NCBI GenBank assembly: GCA_963691815.1
Contig: OY829647.1
Coordinates: forward strand, 13,772,360-13,836,359
Length of the DNA stretch: 64,000 nt
DNA from: Echiichthys vipera
Lineage: Eukaryota; Chordata; Actinopteri; Perciformes; Trachinidae
Reading direction: 5' to 3'
Below are positions 25,061 to 43,752 of this stretch, piece after piece. The notes under the pieces were generated by a model, which was not told the DNA's origin, searched no databases, and was given only the letters and a program-made list of their open reading frames with translations. The stretch's first letter is position 1. Every line of letters begins with the position of its first letter. Both the position numbers and the translations under genes were made by a program.

Positions 25061-28000
25061 TTAAGTCACCTTGATGGCAGACTTCTTGTGGACACAGAGG
25101 AAGTAAATGTAGGGCACACCGATGAAGGCCCATTTCTCATTGGGCCAGAACATGATGACGGGCCCTCGCTCCGGGGCCTCACTGGCAACGTCAAAGTAGG
25201 CGAAGCAAACACAACCCAGGTAGGAAGCTAAACAAATGAGGATGTGCCTGTAGGAGCAAGAGGAATGAGAATGAACCAAACTGCCTGAGAAATGTCTCTC
25301 TAAATATATCCAGACGTTGTCTACAGAGCTTTATGAAGTCTCTTTTGTCTGTTATTTGAGTCTAATTTGAGTAAATATTCTATTTCTAATAGTTTATTTT
25401 TATCAGATTACTTTCGTGAAGCACTTTATGACTGAATTCTATAAAAGGTGCTATTATAAATAAATATAGTTATTTAAAAACAATTTTTTTAAAACACACA
25501 GAACAGTCTCCCTGCACAGAAATGTTATTTTTACTTGTTTTTAAAAGAAACAATCCTGAGAGATATATATAGGACATTGAAAGAAACTTAAAATATATGT
25601 CATATTCCTTTATGTGTACACATATACTAATACATAAAAAAGCTGAAATGCTCTCACTGCACTGGCAGATATTTTCACTTGTTTTAAAAAAAATAAGATC
25701 AAAGGACAGAATTGACTTGATAAGATAAGTAATAGCCGAAGTTTAAATCATATTTAAATTTCTGCATTCACAGGAGTACATACATTGTCCAAAAATTATA
25801 ACCTTGATAAAAGTGCAATCTTCACAAACTCTTCAGAGTTGTCTTTGAGCTTACCAAGCGCAGTGTAAGTAGGGAAAGTTGACAGATGACCACATCTCAC
25901 AGAATATCCTGTCACTGATCCAGCAAAGCAGAGCCAGTGCCCACCAGATCCCTGAGACCAGACCCAACTTGAACACACGTGGGTTTTCACACCTGCGACG
26001 ACCAAACACAGCACTGAGAAATGTGTACAACTGTGAAAACACGCACACATTCACACAAACACAAAGCTTGTAACCAAAAGCAGGACAAACCTGTCCATCA
26101 CTGTCAGTGTTTACGTTTAACATTAAAGAAAAAAAAAACCTGCGTGATGGTTAATGTGCTCAGAATGTGTTTATATGGCATTTACGACTGTTTTATTTAT
26201 TATAGCTTATTTATTTTCTTTCTTTTTTATTGATATATTAACAAATATCCATAGTATAATTGTAAATCCTCGAGGGGAGGCTTTACTAAAAGCCTGTTGA
26301 GGTTTCTGAGGTTTGGGTTTGTTGCTGGAAAAACAAAGCTTTGTGCTGAAAGATGCGCAAACATTTTGTAGAGCTGAAGTTGCAGCAGAACAGTTGGAGT
26401 GGGAACTAAATACTTTTTTCAAAAATATTCTTTCTACCCTGGGGCATCTGAAGCCTCCCAGAGGAACTCATGATCATACAGGGAGTGGATGGACTCGCTC
26501 AGAGTACACTGGGCTTCGTGTTCAGTTCTGTTGGTGCGGTTCTGAGGTTTTGTAAACGTTCTACTGTCCGTGTTGTCCACTTTAGCTTAACACAACTGAG
26601 ATGTCCATACCACATTGTTAAATTGTAGGTTAGCACAATTATTTTTAGATAAGGGGATTATCTCCTCTTTTTTTTAGGACACTGAACTGTGATCCGAGTA
26701 GCAAGTATTCTGGACTCTGCACAGATATCTTCTAATAGACCCACTTCTGACCTACAAAGACATGCACTAATCCAGAGTGCCGCTGATCAAACTATTCTTA
26801 GTCTTGTCCTCCTTAGACACACCAGTTACAGCCCTGCTGCTGCTGGCTGAGGCGAGCACTGCCAAAAACAACGACAGGGGCGAGGAAGCCTGACTAAACC
26901 GCGTTGATGAGGCAAATGTTTAGTTGGTGTGACACAGTTTGTCAGCTTCCCTTAAGACAGAGCATTTGATAAAGTCATACCATTTTACATGCCTTAAGTT
27001 TGAGTTGCCATTGTTTTTAGGAGAAAGGAATGTTGGGATGACAGAAAGCACTACAACGCAATAAGATTTAGATAAACAGCAAGCAGAAACCATGGAAACA
27101 TGGGTAGTCTAAAGTGAAGGCGCAGCCATGGAAAAAAAAGAGTAAAGATATGTTGCTCGCTTATAGAACTTTTTATCATTGTTATTACTTTTATTTACTC
27201 TGCACATCAGGTCTACCTGATCCTTGTATCCCTGAATACTTACATATATCAGGATTGCTCTTAAACCGGATTTATCTTTTATTTTACTTGAATTAAATTC
27301 TACCCTTATTAGTAGTAGTAGTAGTAGTCGTAGTATTTTTATTATTATTATTGTAATTTTTGTTATTGTTATTATTATTAGTCAGTATTGGTTTTATCTG
27401 GAAGTCATTTATCTTTAACACCCTATGTCTTTATCTGGAACCTTATGTACTGTCCCCGGACTATCACTGAATACCCCTATTTAAGCATCCACAAGTCTTT
27501 CTGCTTATTCATACTCATTTATTTTAGAGTCATTTTTAGCTGGGTTCATGTACCTGCGGTTATTGTATCCTTTTGTATTGTAATACAATCATTTTTTTTT
27601 TTATCCAAACATTGCACGTGTTTTAGCAAACAGTTGCTTAGCATTTACTTCTGGCCATCAGATTAATGTCCCATGCTCAGTCTTCTTTAATATTTTTGGT
27701 CTTGGTTTCCAAATTGTCTCTTTAGCTCCCTAGGTGCTCGGCTATGTTCACTTGCTTGTTGGTAACTTTGTCTGTCTACTGTTTGGTGCTGACCAGGTAG
27801 CATACAGTGGGTTTATCAGAGCTTTCTTGCTAAAATAAAACAAAAACTGCTCACTGCTCGCTGCTGCAGCTAAAACAAGGTTGATGAGACAGGCATTGCC
27901 ACCAAAACAAATTGCTCAAAGAGGCTAAAATGCTCCATAGAGCTGACAGTCCCTTCACATTGAGGTGGTAATTCTCTTTGAGTTTGTCACTACAAATGAC

Positions 28001-31000
28001 CCTAAATGCTGCCAGTTCATCCATTGAAAATATTGATAAGTACATATTTAATGCTTAACTGTAGTGCAACAGTAGAGCACAGTCATAAAGTCAGTGAAGG
28101 GTCTCAGAAACATTAGCAAACCAGACTAAGTACACGGTTTTGTTGCTACTCATCAGCAACAGGAGATACAAAAATAGATGGCCAATGTACTTCCCAGAGG
28201 GAAATAGGGCATTAAATTCTCATCAATATTCTATTATACTGTTGATTGATTATATTTAAACAGGAACAAATCAAGACTGTGCATCAGGGATAGTGCTAAG
28301 CCAGCTATAGGCTCAGTTACTGCCTTTACATACTATTACCATAAGTAAGCAAACACCCCTTCCTGCTGACAAACACAGTGACAAAACCATCACCGCACAG
28401 CCGGATGTCTGGAATACTGTCACTATCAACAGAAGCATGTAAGATAAGATACATGCCGTGAAACCAGGAACTCTGCTTGGAGACGTGAGCGTGAGTGAGT
28501 GTGGTGGAGAGTTTTGAATGTTGGAGGCAAAGATAAGTGAAGGAAAGGCCAGTCTTTCTATATGGGGTGTAGCCATGCTGAGAGGCTACTCTCACTCAAG
28601 GGAAAAGAAAGGAAGAGGCTCCATAGGATCAGTGAAACGAAGCCAGAGATTTCCCAAAGACACAGGAGGTTTTCAAGCATTGGTTTTAATGACAAAGGCT
28701 TAGCTTGGACATTAGATGTCAATACTCAATACTCTTAATACTCTGCAGACACACAACTAAACCACTTTCCAAACCAAAAGCGCTGGAAAAATGTGTGTGC
28801 ACACATCTGTGTGGTAGATCAAGCTGAACCAGGGGGTCTAACTGTAAACTAAGACTGATGTTTACAACAGATAGTTTGGGTAATAATTCTGCCATTCACA
28901 TTTGCTATTTTTAGGATTATATTGCCAAGATTTAGTTTGGCATTTTGCCTTTATAGGATAGGTCGCAGTATAACTTCAGAGGGGTGAGAGAGAGAAGGGT
29001 AGCATGCAACAAAGGTTGTCAGCTGACAGTTATCGACTCAGGGATGTTGGAATCACAGTACAAAATAACTTTTATTTCCAAATATGTCCAAAATGATGGC
29101 CTGACTGATTGTGCCACTTGCCTAACCATAGACTTCTTTTTAGCGATCTCACCACATTCAAAGATCTCAGCAATTAACATGATGGGTAACAATGTTATTA
29201 CAGAAAGGGAACAATGGCCAAAACTATGAAAATAAGACATCAGTTGTACTAAAATAGAATCATCCTTCCACCACAGACAGAATATAAGGAAATTATACTT
29301 ACAAGAGATGGGTTTTTTTAAACTGGGACAGAATAAATTGATAGTATCTCAATATCTGAGGTTCTTCTTTAACATGTTTTTTAAGACGACAAAGAGATCA
29401 ATAATGAGTGGGGCCTGAGTCAAGGATATTCTTTTGTTTCAGTTAAAGTTTTATATAAAGCTGATCATTTCCATTATATGGTATGCACACATTTTTTCTG
29501 CTATGAGAAAATAAGCTTCTCCCACATGTACAAACTCATTTTTCATACATGATCACTTTTGTTTGTTTTCTATCATACCCGTCCTTCATGAATAACTCAT
29601 CTATTATAACCCAATTCTGACTGCTATTATTGCTTCAACACTATGATATTATTTGTAATGGATGTCCTATACACCGCACAATTTGTTTTTGCTTTGTCCA
29701 AGTGGAAGTGACTTGAATAGGGGCCAGCAGCCGTACTGTCAAAAAAGCAAACAACAACCAAACAGTGTGCCGTTTCTGAGGGCAAAAGTCCACCGTTCAG
29801 GGCCACTGCGGGAATTCTCTCCCACTTAGCAGAACAAAGACAAGCGGTCTCCATAGATGACTGGCACTTGCAATAATGTCAGGAATAACTAACAGATTGA
29901 ACAATGGATGACTTAAGGTTACAAGACTGACGGTGGTGAGTAAGGGATGTGGGAAACGGAAACAACAGAGCTGCTCAACTTTAATTTGACGAAGGGAAGC
30001 AACGCACACACACACACACACACACTCAAGGGCATGAGTGGCTTGTTGTGTGTTTTCAAGAACATTCTTCCACATCATAAGTTCCTATAATTAACTTGGA
30101 ACAGACAACATGTCATTTGACTAGAAGTACAAAAGGCCAAAGGTGTCATGTTAGTGTACTGTAGACTTCATAAACTACATCTCGACGCTGTTTCACTTTC
30201 GTCCAGTTACATGCTAAACATTACAGCGGCTGATTTCACAGACTAGACAACTTTGAACCCCTGACATGATCATTAATATCTGCTGCTGTGTCACTGTTAG
30301 TCTTCATACCAAACGCTATAGAATAGTAAAGAAATTGAAAATGAACAGAATTTCCTTTACATTAAACATTTTCATTTCTTTGGTCTTACCATTTTGTTAC
30401 AATTTGGTTTGACTTACTTTTGCACTATTTAGAATGTAATTATTGAATATATTACTTATCTTTTGTACTCATTGCACTGTGGGTTGGAGAAAAACATTTT
30501 TGATTCCTCTGTATGTCTGGCACATATTGCAGAAATTGTCAATAATGTTAAAATAAAAAAATATTATAAATTCAAACTAGTCAAAGCACAAGTGCAGATT
30601 TACACACCACTCAATTAAAATGAGGTTTACTTAGGTTTATTTATTAGGTCTTATGTCAAATATATTATATAGGAAATAGTTACACCTACTAACTTAAAAA
30701 AATTAAATAAAAATAAACATTCTAAATGTGTCCCAATTTAGTTCCTGTTGAAGTGAATGCGAATGGCATCGGCTGGCAGGAAGTTAACAAGAACCAAGGC
30801 TGTTGCCTAGCAATGGAATTGCATTAAAAAGGTCTATTTGACCTGTTTAGTACAAGATGACGTGGAATACAGTCGATGTATTTGTACATCTGTATCTATG
30901 TAAAACATTATACCAATTATGTTAGACTAAATGTCCAAATAACATCTGCCAAGTAAATATAACTGGATATTTACTCATTCTTAACTGCATTAATACTATG

Positions 31001-32654
31001 ATCTCCCACATTTCTCCATTTATGTATACAGAATATAAACAAGTCACATCATCATTCACAATGGATTGTCTTGTAGGTTTAAATGTGAATTTGAAAAAAC
31101 TGCAACAAAAAGTTATGTTGCAGCTTGCCGGGCTACAGTAACCACTTACAGTCCATAGTTATCCGAGTTAATCACTTTTGATTGTACGCGCTACAGATGT
31201 TTCCTAGCAACTGACTTCAACGTTACTGAAGTAATTTTTCAAGTTTCACCAAGTTCCTCCCTTCCTTGAACTCAAGATGAGTCGGGGAGCCATGAAGAAA
31301 TCCGGTGCCATCCTTGTTTTGACGTTGTTTGTATTGACTTTAACAGAAGAGAACCTTCTTAGTTGGACAAACTTGTGTTTCTTTTTGTTACTTTGCACCT
31401 GCCTTGACATATTATTTCCCCTGTATTAGTCCCGAAGAAGATTGCCTCCCATCAGATGAGTCCGTATCTACAACATCTTTCCCATACCAAAAAATCAGAG
31501 CTCCTTAGTGATTAAAATGCCATGATGCACAGTATGATGACCCTGTGTCAAGGCTGGATGTCCACCTGCCTACACTCACCTCTGCCATTAAAAAAAACAA
31601 ACTTTCACTCACCTTTTAAGCTCAGTAATGAGCAGCACGGTGCAGGGGATGCCTAGAGTCATAAGTGACAATGAGTTGACGACAGGCTTAACGAACGCCA
31701 GCCCAGTGGTGATCCCTGACAAGATGCCGATGACCACTTTGAACCTTGACCTAAATTGAAAAGCAAAACAAGTCAGAACAACAACAAAATTGCAGCAATT
31801 TTGAACTCTGTGAACAGCATTGTGTAACACTTTCCAGAAAGCACTATAATACACTAACACTCAGACAATAAACAAGAATCAATCAGCTACAAGGGGGGCA
31901 TTTTTAAGTGACAGCCTGAAGTGAAAGAGCAGCCACGACGGCTCTTGGACAATGGAAAGAGAAGTAAAGACATGTGACGCAACCTTTACTGGTGTCAGCT
32001 ATCTCAGACAGGCCTATTATTAAACAGGGAGTCAAAGCGGGGGGGTAACATCATATGACAAAACAGTGAGTAGTGCAGTAATTCTGTATGTCCAGGTGAT
32101 ATGAAAGATTGAAGTGGCGTTTGCCTTGTTGTGAAATTGATTTCATGTAAAAATAAGGACACAGAATCAAAGTGGTTTCTTTTGTTTGTCAAATATATCT
32201 GTTATTTGGTGTCACACGACCACCACTGCATCAGACACCTCCAGCTGTGTGTACTGTATGCAAAGTGACACTCATAAACATACCGATCCCTCCTGAACAT
32301 CCTGGGTAGGTATCTCTTGGGAAACCACATGGCAATAGCACACATCAGCACCCATAAGATGGCCAACTCATCCAGCATCTGGCCGAGGAAGCTAAGGGTG
32401 GCGTGGAAATATGTTGATCCAATGCCTGAAAGAAAGAGATGCAGAAACACACAAATGTTTGTCAGAGATGAGATAGCATTTGAACTTGGTTAGTGTGTTA
32501 ACAAGGCAGAATGTTGGATCTCATTATGTCCATTGGAAGAACAAAAAAAGACAGTCCAGGATACAGCTGTCATGCTCCCGCTTCCATTTAACTATAAAGC
32601 AAGGAATCTGAGTGTATTAATGTGTGTGTGTGTGTGTATTATGTGTGTGTGTAT

Positions 32655-32701
<47 letters not shown>

Positions 32702-35700
32702 GTTGGCCAGATGGTGGCTTCTAACAACAGAGTTTACAACAAACAGATTACATTTGTTTAAAAAAAAAATCATTATAGTGACATCAAATGCTTCAGGCCG
32801 ATCAGTGACATAAAAAGGTGACTTGGAAATAGTACAGGAAGCTAGTGCCACGTTTACTGGGAGTTTTGAAAATCTGTGGAAGGACAGATCAGCCAGTGGC
32901 CCTTTGTTATCACGGTCCAACAGACCTTCTATTATCAGAAGAATCTGTTTTCATAACAGGAGATTCCTACAGTTCAACGAACTTCTTATCCAAAAGGGAG
33001 TGCTGCTCTCAGCCAGAGGTTGCTAATCATGACAAACTGTCAATGAACTTGTACATCGCTGTCAGTCCAAACAAAGCATACACAGAGACTGCCTTAACTT
33101 TATCATGGAAACAAAGCTTAAACAATTAATCCATTAGCCGATCTACAGAAAATCCGCTGCTATTTCAATAATGTAATGGCATTTTAGAGTATTTATCTAA
33201 TGTTTATTTGTATAGGGACAAGTATGTAGCATAAACCAATGATGTCACACCCCACAGCCTTTATAGCTTAGGCTAACTTGCAATGCCCGTCCCTAGATGG
33301 ACATTTAAAAATCATAAAACTCAACAACAAATACACAAGAGAAGGCACAAAACCCAAACTTAGCAACAGTTATTTGCATTAAAAACACAAGACTCGGAAC
33401 TCAGCAACAAAATACAAACAAGACAAAAACTAATACAAGAAGATTTTGAGCTGAGTTTCTTCTGTCTTCCATGATGATAAACTCAATATTTTGGGGGTTC
33501 GAATTTTTGACAAGACGACACATTTGAAGATGTCACATTGTACTGGATTGTGAAATTGTGGCACGCATTTTTTTAAACTATTTTTGGACATTTTATCATT
33601 GGTATTGGTAGCAGGCAATGCATTCATCCTTAGCTTTAAATAAACACAACTCAGTCAAAAAGGCAAACACCAAACTATAGAGACAGTGCTAGAGATGAAA
33701 CCATGTAACCCCCCTTGTCAGCTGTGTAACTTTAACAGCCTCTGATTCCTAACAATAGATGCAGTTAGAGCTGCATAGAGCTATACTGTATAGGCCATAT
33801 TCTAGTCATATATGGAACAAGTAATGTATGAATGAAAGAGGGAGGCTGCTTTTATTTCTGATCGATGGTTTGAAAAGCCCGTGTTAAACAAGGTTGCACA
33901 GGAAACACAAACAGATTATTACAAAGTTACACAGTCCAGAATGAGAATCAATGACCTATCAAGTTCAGTTGCGGAAATATTCTCTTCAACGGCAACCATC
34001 CAGTAAGTTCACCTCCCAGGAACACGGGGAGGTCTGTGAGGTTATCTTTGCTGACAGTGCAACCAGAGTGTTTTCATAACAGACGTAAGGGAACAAGGCA
34101 CTGTAAATCTCTTTGGGACTGTGCTGTTATTTACAAACAGTAGCGCCATTTACAGCTGAAATACTGTGTCAAATCAAATCTAGGCAAAAGGCTTATTCAT
34201 CCCACCAATGAATAAGCCTAGTCACAATAAAGTGTTTTCTAAAAGGGTATGATTCAGGATGACCTGCAGCTATAATTGAAGACAGTGACAGAGGCCACTG
34301 AGGAAACCAACATCCTGACAGCCCCTACATACAACTCACATAAACTGTAGTGTTTAACACATGTAACTAATGTTTATATACATTAAATTAACTATGAGTG
34401 TGCATTCTAGGGCTGCAATTACCGATTAATGTGCAGATCATTTTCTCAATAAACTGAACACTCTTTTAGTTAATATTGTAAGAAAATACCTTTGACATAA
34501 GGATGGATAGAGATACCGGTACTCTTTTTTTTAGTTTTTCATTGTGAGTTCAGCCTGTTATATTTTATTTTTATGAAGAAAATACTTTTAAAATGCCTTT
34601 CACAACTTTCAGAGCCCATGTTGACACATTCCAATAGCTTGTTTTGTCAAACTAACAGTCCAAATCCCTCAAAATGTTCATTTTTATCATCATAGAAGAC
34701 TAGGAAAACCAGCAAATAATCACATTGAGACGAGGGAACTAAAAATAAAAAGAAAAAAGAAAACCCAGCAGCAGCTCTCTTAAGAATAAGAATATAACAA
34801 ACCACACTGTAATCATCTTTGTACATATTCAAAAACACATGAAATACTGTGCTAAAACTTTACAAAATGTGTTCATGAAGTGTTAGTTAGGCCTACATGT
34901 AGGGTTGGGCGATATGGAGAAATTCAAATATCATCAAATACCTCACTATCAATATTTCAACAATATGTGTTTGACTATTGACTATAATATTTACACTACA
35001 GGAGTTTTGAATGTATCGCTCAATGATCGGGTGACTAAAAGCAAGTAAGAGAACAGTCTTTTAAGTTAGGAAAACTACATCACTTTAATGTGACGCAGCC
35101 TTTATAACTAGGAAAAGACAACATTTGAGTCGCATTACGATATATGAAATCAAGGTATCGATATAACATCGATAACTTGCCCCAGGCCTATTATGGTTTG
35201 TTAGCTGAGGGGAAGTTGAAGTGAAATTAAGATGATTAAGGAAACAGGAAAAAAATGAAAGGCTAAAAGTCAGTCAGCACAACTTACCAACCACAACTAG
35301 TAGAATCCATATGAGGTAAATCCCACTGTTGAAATGTGTTGCATATTGGCGGAACAAGCACATTAATATGGGCGGCAAAACAAAAAACAAAATGTTGCTG
35401 ATCTGAAATGATAAACAAAAGGAAAAAGCAATGAGCAAATATACATCTCAAGTTAAACTGGTCGGGTATGACAACACCATGCTGGAGCCTCGCTGGCCTC
35501 TTACACACTTGACAGCCAGTGGAAATGAAAAAAAGCAACATTTGCAACCTGATGCTAATAAAGTACACATCGTGCTGAAGCTGGGAAGCAACACGAGTCG
35601 GTATAACTTACAGCTAGCTGCAGCTAACCTGAGAATAATATGCAGAGCTATATAATGCAATGCAATACAAAGAAAAACAGAGCCAGAAAAGCTGTGGTCT

Positions 35701-35733
35701 GGTTAGCCTTGACTGTACACTAAACTGTATTAT

Positions 35734-35772
<39 letters not shown>

Positions 35773-35910
35773 TCGTTAGCTGACGTTGAAACCAACCGTG
35801 TTGTAAAATTCAGCGATGCTGGGGTAAATTAGGTAATTGCCTTCACACCAATCCACGTCGGAGCTGCCAGCTTGCAACTGGTCCCAGAAAATCAGATTAA
35901 CGTTACTCAT
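25061..35910 (-). CDS. acer2: Alkaline ceramidase 2
   Basis: A multi-pass Golgi hydrolase that cleaves ceramide to sphingosine and fatty acid; member of the CREST superfamily. Minus-strand exons: 35797-35910, 35288-35402, 32284-32425, 31613-31750, 25855-25992, 25061-25247. Phases join into 277 aa (human ACER2 is 275). Exon 1 holds FWDQLQAGSSDVDWCEGNY and FYNT. Exon 3 has STYFHATLSFLGQMLDELA, supplying the family Ser, His and Asp active-site positions. Exons 5-6 have YLHCAWHILICLASYLG, with the two metal-binding histidines. The C-terminus is GPVIMFWPNEKWAFIGVPY and ends KVT. Start chosen at the ATG giving MSNVNLIFWDQL. Intron 4 is large (5.6 kb). Its promoter faces that of rps6, 2.2 kb away. 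Confidence 0.96.
30004..30026 (+). repeat. (AC)n microsatellite
   Basis: Short, almost pure CA run. Confidence 0.9.
31277..31429 (+). CDS. Small ORF with signal-peptide-like start, unknown
   Basis: A 50-codon plus-strand ORF in acer2 intron 4, opposite to acer2. It starts MSRGAMKKSGAILVLTLFVL, with basic residues followed by a hydrophobic core like a secretory signal, and ends after a second hydrophobic patch. Just after the core is an AG (TTTAACAG). No homologue is recognised, and with no splice or expression evidence it may be chance. Confidence 0.15.
   Translation: MSRGAMKKSGAILVLTLFVLTLTEENLLSWTNLCFFLLLCTCLDILFPLY
32426..35287. other. acer2 intron 2
   Basis: A 2.9 kb intron with one GT microsatellite (32621-32699) and AT-rich sequence. 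'tagggttgggcgatatgg' at 34902 opens a fragment that resembles a fish interspersed repeat. No exon seen. Confidence 0.45.
32621..32699 (+). repeat. (GT)n microsatellite
   Basis: GT runs broken by two 'attat' insertions. Confidence 0.95.
35736..35769 (+). repeat. (CA)n microsatellite in acer2 intron 1
   Basis: Pure CA run 28 bases inside the intron from the acer2 exon 1 donor. Confidence 0.95.
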
Positions 35911-36299
35911 GTCTGGACTAGTTCTGTCGGACGGACAGAAGTGCAGAGCAGACACCACTCCGCCGTCGGCTTTGGAGATGAAAAAACACAGCAAACAAAA
36001 GAAAAACTCGAGGAAAGTCGCTGTCTGTGGGCTCGTTGCTCAAACACTAAATTTGTATGTTTTGAGTCCTAACACGACAACGTGATAAACTACAGAGCTC
36101 GTTGCTGAGCAGCATTTTTAAAGCCCCTGTCCTTCCACAAAGACTCCTGCTTGTCGTGACGCTGTTGTGCATTGACAGCTGCTCAGTCTGTAGCCAAAGA
36201 GTACTCAACCGCAGCGAGAGCGTTAACCCCCGCCTGCTTCCTTCTTCGGCGAAACGCGACCGCAGCGTTCACCGTACTTTAGAAACCGGAAAACACTGT

Positions 36300-36415
36300 T
36301 TATTCTCTCTATTCAATTCAATTGAATTCAATTTTTTTTTTAGTGCCAAATCATAACAACAGTTATCTCAGGACACATTACAGACTAGGTATAGTGTGAC
36401 TTATTAAACTTAAAC
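36300..36415 (+). repeat. Fragment of 'attcaattcaatt...gtgcca' repeat
   Basis: 'ttcaattcaattgaattc' followed by 'tagtgccaaatcataac' and 'tcaggacacattacag'. It is the same family as the long copy starting at 51020. A further piece lies at 36672-36725. Confidence 0.6.
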
Positions 36416-36431
36416 TTTAGACACCTGATGG

Positions 36432-36652
36432 ATGGTAAATGGTAAATGTATTTGTACTTATTTAGCGTCTTTCTAGTCTTCTGACTACTTAAAGCGCTTT
36501 CACAGTGTTTGTCACATTCACCCATTCACAGAGACATTCACACTGATGGCAGTGGACATCTACATACCATCTAATCTAACCATTCACACACATTCACACA
36601 CCCATGCGCAGCACGAGGAGCGATTCAGGGTTCAGTGTCTTGCCCAAGAAAA
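36432..36652 (-). mobile_element. tRNA-derived SINE, reverse orientation, head-truncated
   Basis: Reverse complement of the SINEs at 50544 and 56377. Shared blocks include 'gatggcagtggacatctaca' and 'ttcagtgtcttgcccaag'. The tRNA-like head with boxes A and B is missing. It is inserted into the 'attcaattcaatt' repeat and lies in the acer2-rps6 spacer. Confidence 0.75.
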
Positions 36653-37171
36653 CACAGTTTATTCTCTCCTCTATTCAATTCAATTCAATTTTATTTATAG
36701 TGCCAAATCAAAACAAAAGTTAGGATTTCCAAAGGGCATGGTTTGTTCCTTAATTCCACATTAATACCTTTAATAAATAATCCTGTAATGTCCTGTAATT
36801 CTTAATAAACTTAATAAAGAGAAACATCTGTGAATATGTATATTATTTGAAAACTCAAAATGTTTTTAGTTTGGTTTTGCATTTTATGTATCAATTTTAC
36901 TATTTATTAATGTATTCTCTCACAGCGTGTGATCGTCTCCGTCTGGTGCGTTTATATTTGCATGTCTTTTTTGCAATGAAATCTTTCTTGAACATTGTTA
37001 TCTTCATGAAGTTATAGTGTAGTTCATAAAGAGGTCTTTGAAACAGAAAAATGGGAAACAGAATTCAGCAACTGCTTTGTGCATGTTGAAGTAGTACATG
37101 GATGATATCAGTGTTTTTAAGTGAACTGCTAAATACTCAGGTTATGTGTCATTTTGTGGGAGTGGGGTGCA

Positions 37172-37366
37172 TCGTCCAGGCATCTCCAATCCTGCTCTTG
37201 GAGAGCCGCTGTCCAGCATGTTTTAGGTTTCTCCCTCTAACACACCTGATTCTAATGCTCTGCTCGTTCTGATAATCATTAGACTCAGGTGTGTTTCAGC
37301 AGGGAGAACCTAAAACATGCAGGGCAGCGGCTCTCCAAGAGCAGGATTGGAGATGTCTGATATAGT
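37172..37366. mobile_element. Palindromic MITE with ~80-bp inverted repeats
   Basis: The left arm 'catctccaatcctgctcttg' is matched inverted by the right arm 'caagagcaggattggagatg', and both continue through 'ctccctctaacacacctga' / 'tcaggtgtgtttcagcag'. Same family as 49065-49278. Non-coding. Confidence 0.75.
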
Positions 37367-38054
37367 CTTTGAATCTCAGCTCACATAGGCTACTCTCTGG
37401 CCGACAGATGCTTCATTATTCAATAAAGCCGTCATTGTGTTGATATATATTACTTAAGCCGGCATAACTATTAATTAATGGTTAATTAGTTATGCATTTG
37501 TCATTTGTTTATCTTGCTTTAAGTTTTAGGAAAATAACACATCTCTCCCCATCTCTTTTGTGGGTTTTAGCTTCTTTGTATTTGTATGCATATAAATAAT
37601 TCAATAGATATTGATCTACTTATTATTTGTAAACCAATCTTGGCATGTGTTTGTTTATAAATGAAACTTAATGTATATAAAAAAAATAATTGTATTTGGA
37701 AGATTTTAACTAAAAATGAATTATGGAGATGGGGTGGGATTAAATAAGACTTCTTGTCAAAAAAAAAATATCAGGTATTTGTTTTTGATTTTATGATTTT
37801 TAGTCTATGATTTTTTACATGCTTGAAATAAAATTTAGATCAAAATCCAATCAAACGTTACCTGATAAAGATAAATACATGAAGCGATAAGAACAGTGTG
37901 TTCTCTTCAGTTAATCGGTGTCATGACTTGTGTTTATCAGCTTTAGTTTTTTCGGTCTGAAAATGGTTTAATTACCTTCAGCTTGAGAGTGTGATCAGAA
38001 ACAGCGAGTCAGTTATCGCGAGAACATTTTAGGCCCTATGTGAGACCACGAAGC

Positions 38055-38106
38055 GGATATCCGGCCTCTTTTCCGTGGCGGACCGTCGTAGGGCCGGTTT
38101 AGCAAA
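38055..38106 (+). promoter_or_regulatory. rps6 TOP-type transcription start and 5' UTR
   Basis: The pyrimidine tract 'cctcttttcc' at 38065-38074 lies about 40 nt before the ATG. This fits the 5' terminal oligopyrimidine (TOP) start of vertebrate ribosomal-protein mRNAs, which puts their translation under mTOR/LARP1 control. The exact first base is inferred. Confidence 0.65.
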
Positions 38107-43732
<5,626 letters not shown>

Positions 43733-43752
43733 AATCACAAAGTCAAATAAAG

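Larger units (their letters stand above)
25993..31612. other. acer2 intron 4
   Basis: A 5.6 kb AT-rich intron. I see (AGT)n and (ATT)n simple repeats near 27309-27380, an (AC)n run at 30004, a decayed repeat near 28950-29035 ('gagagagaagggtagcatgc'), and two X-box-like words ('gttgcctagcaat' at 30802-30814 and 'gtttcctagcaac' near 31198). No conserved exon was found. Confidence 0.5.

Noticed and set aside
28313..28595. Overlapping minus-strand ORFs of 87-89 codons in acer2 intron 4
   Set aside because: Two frames open at once, no splice context and no recognised domain; on the host strand but unsupported.
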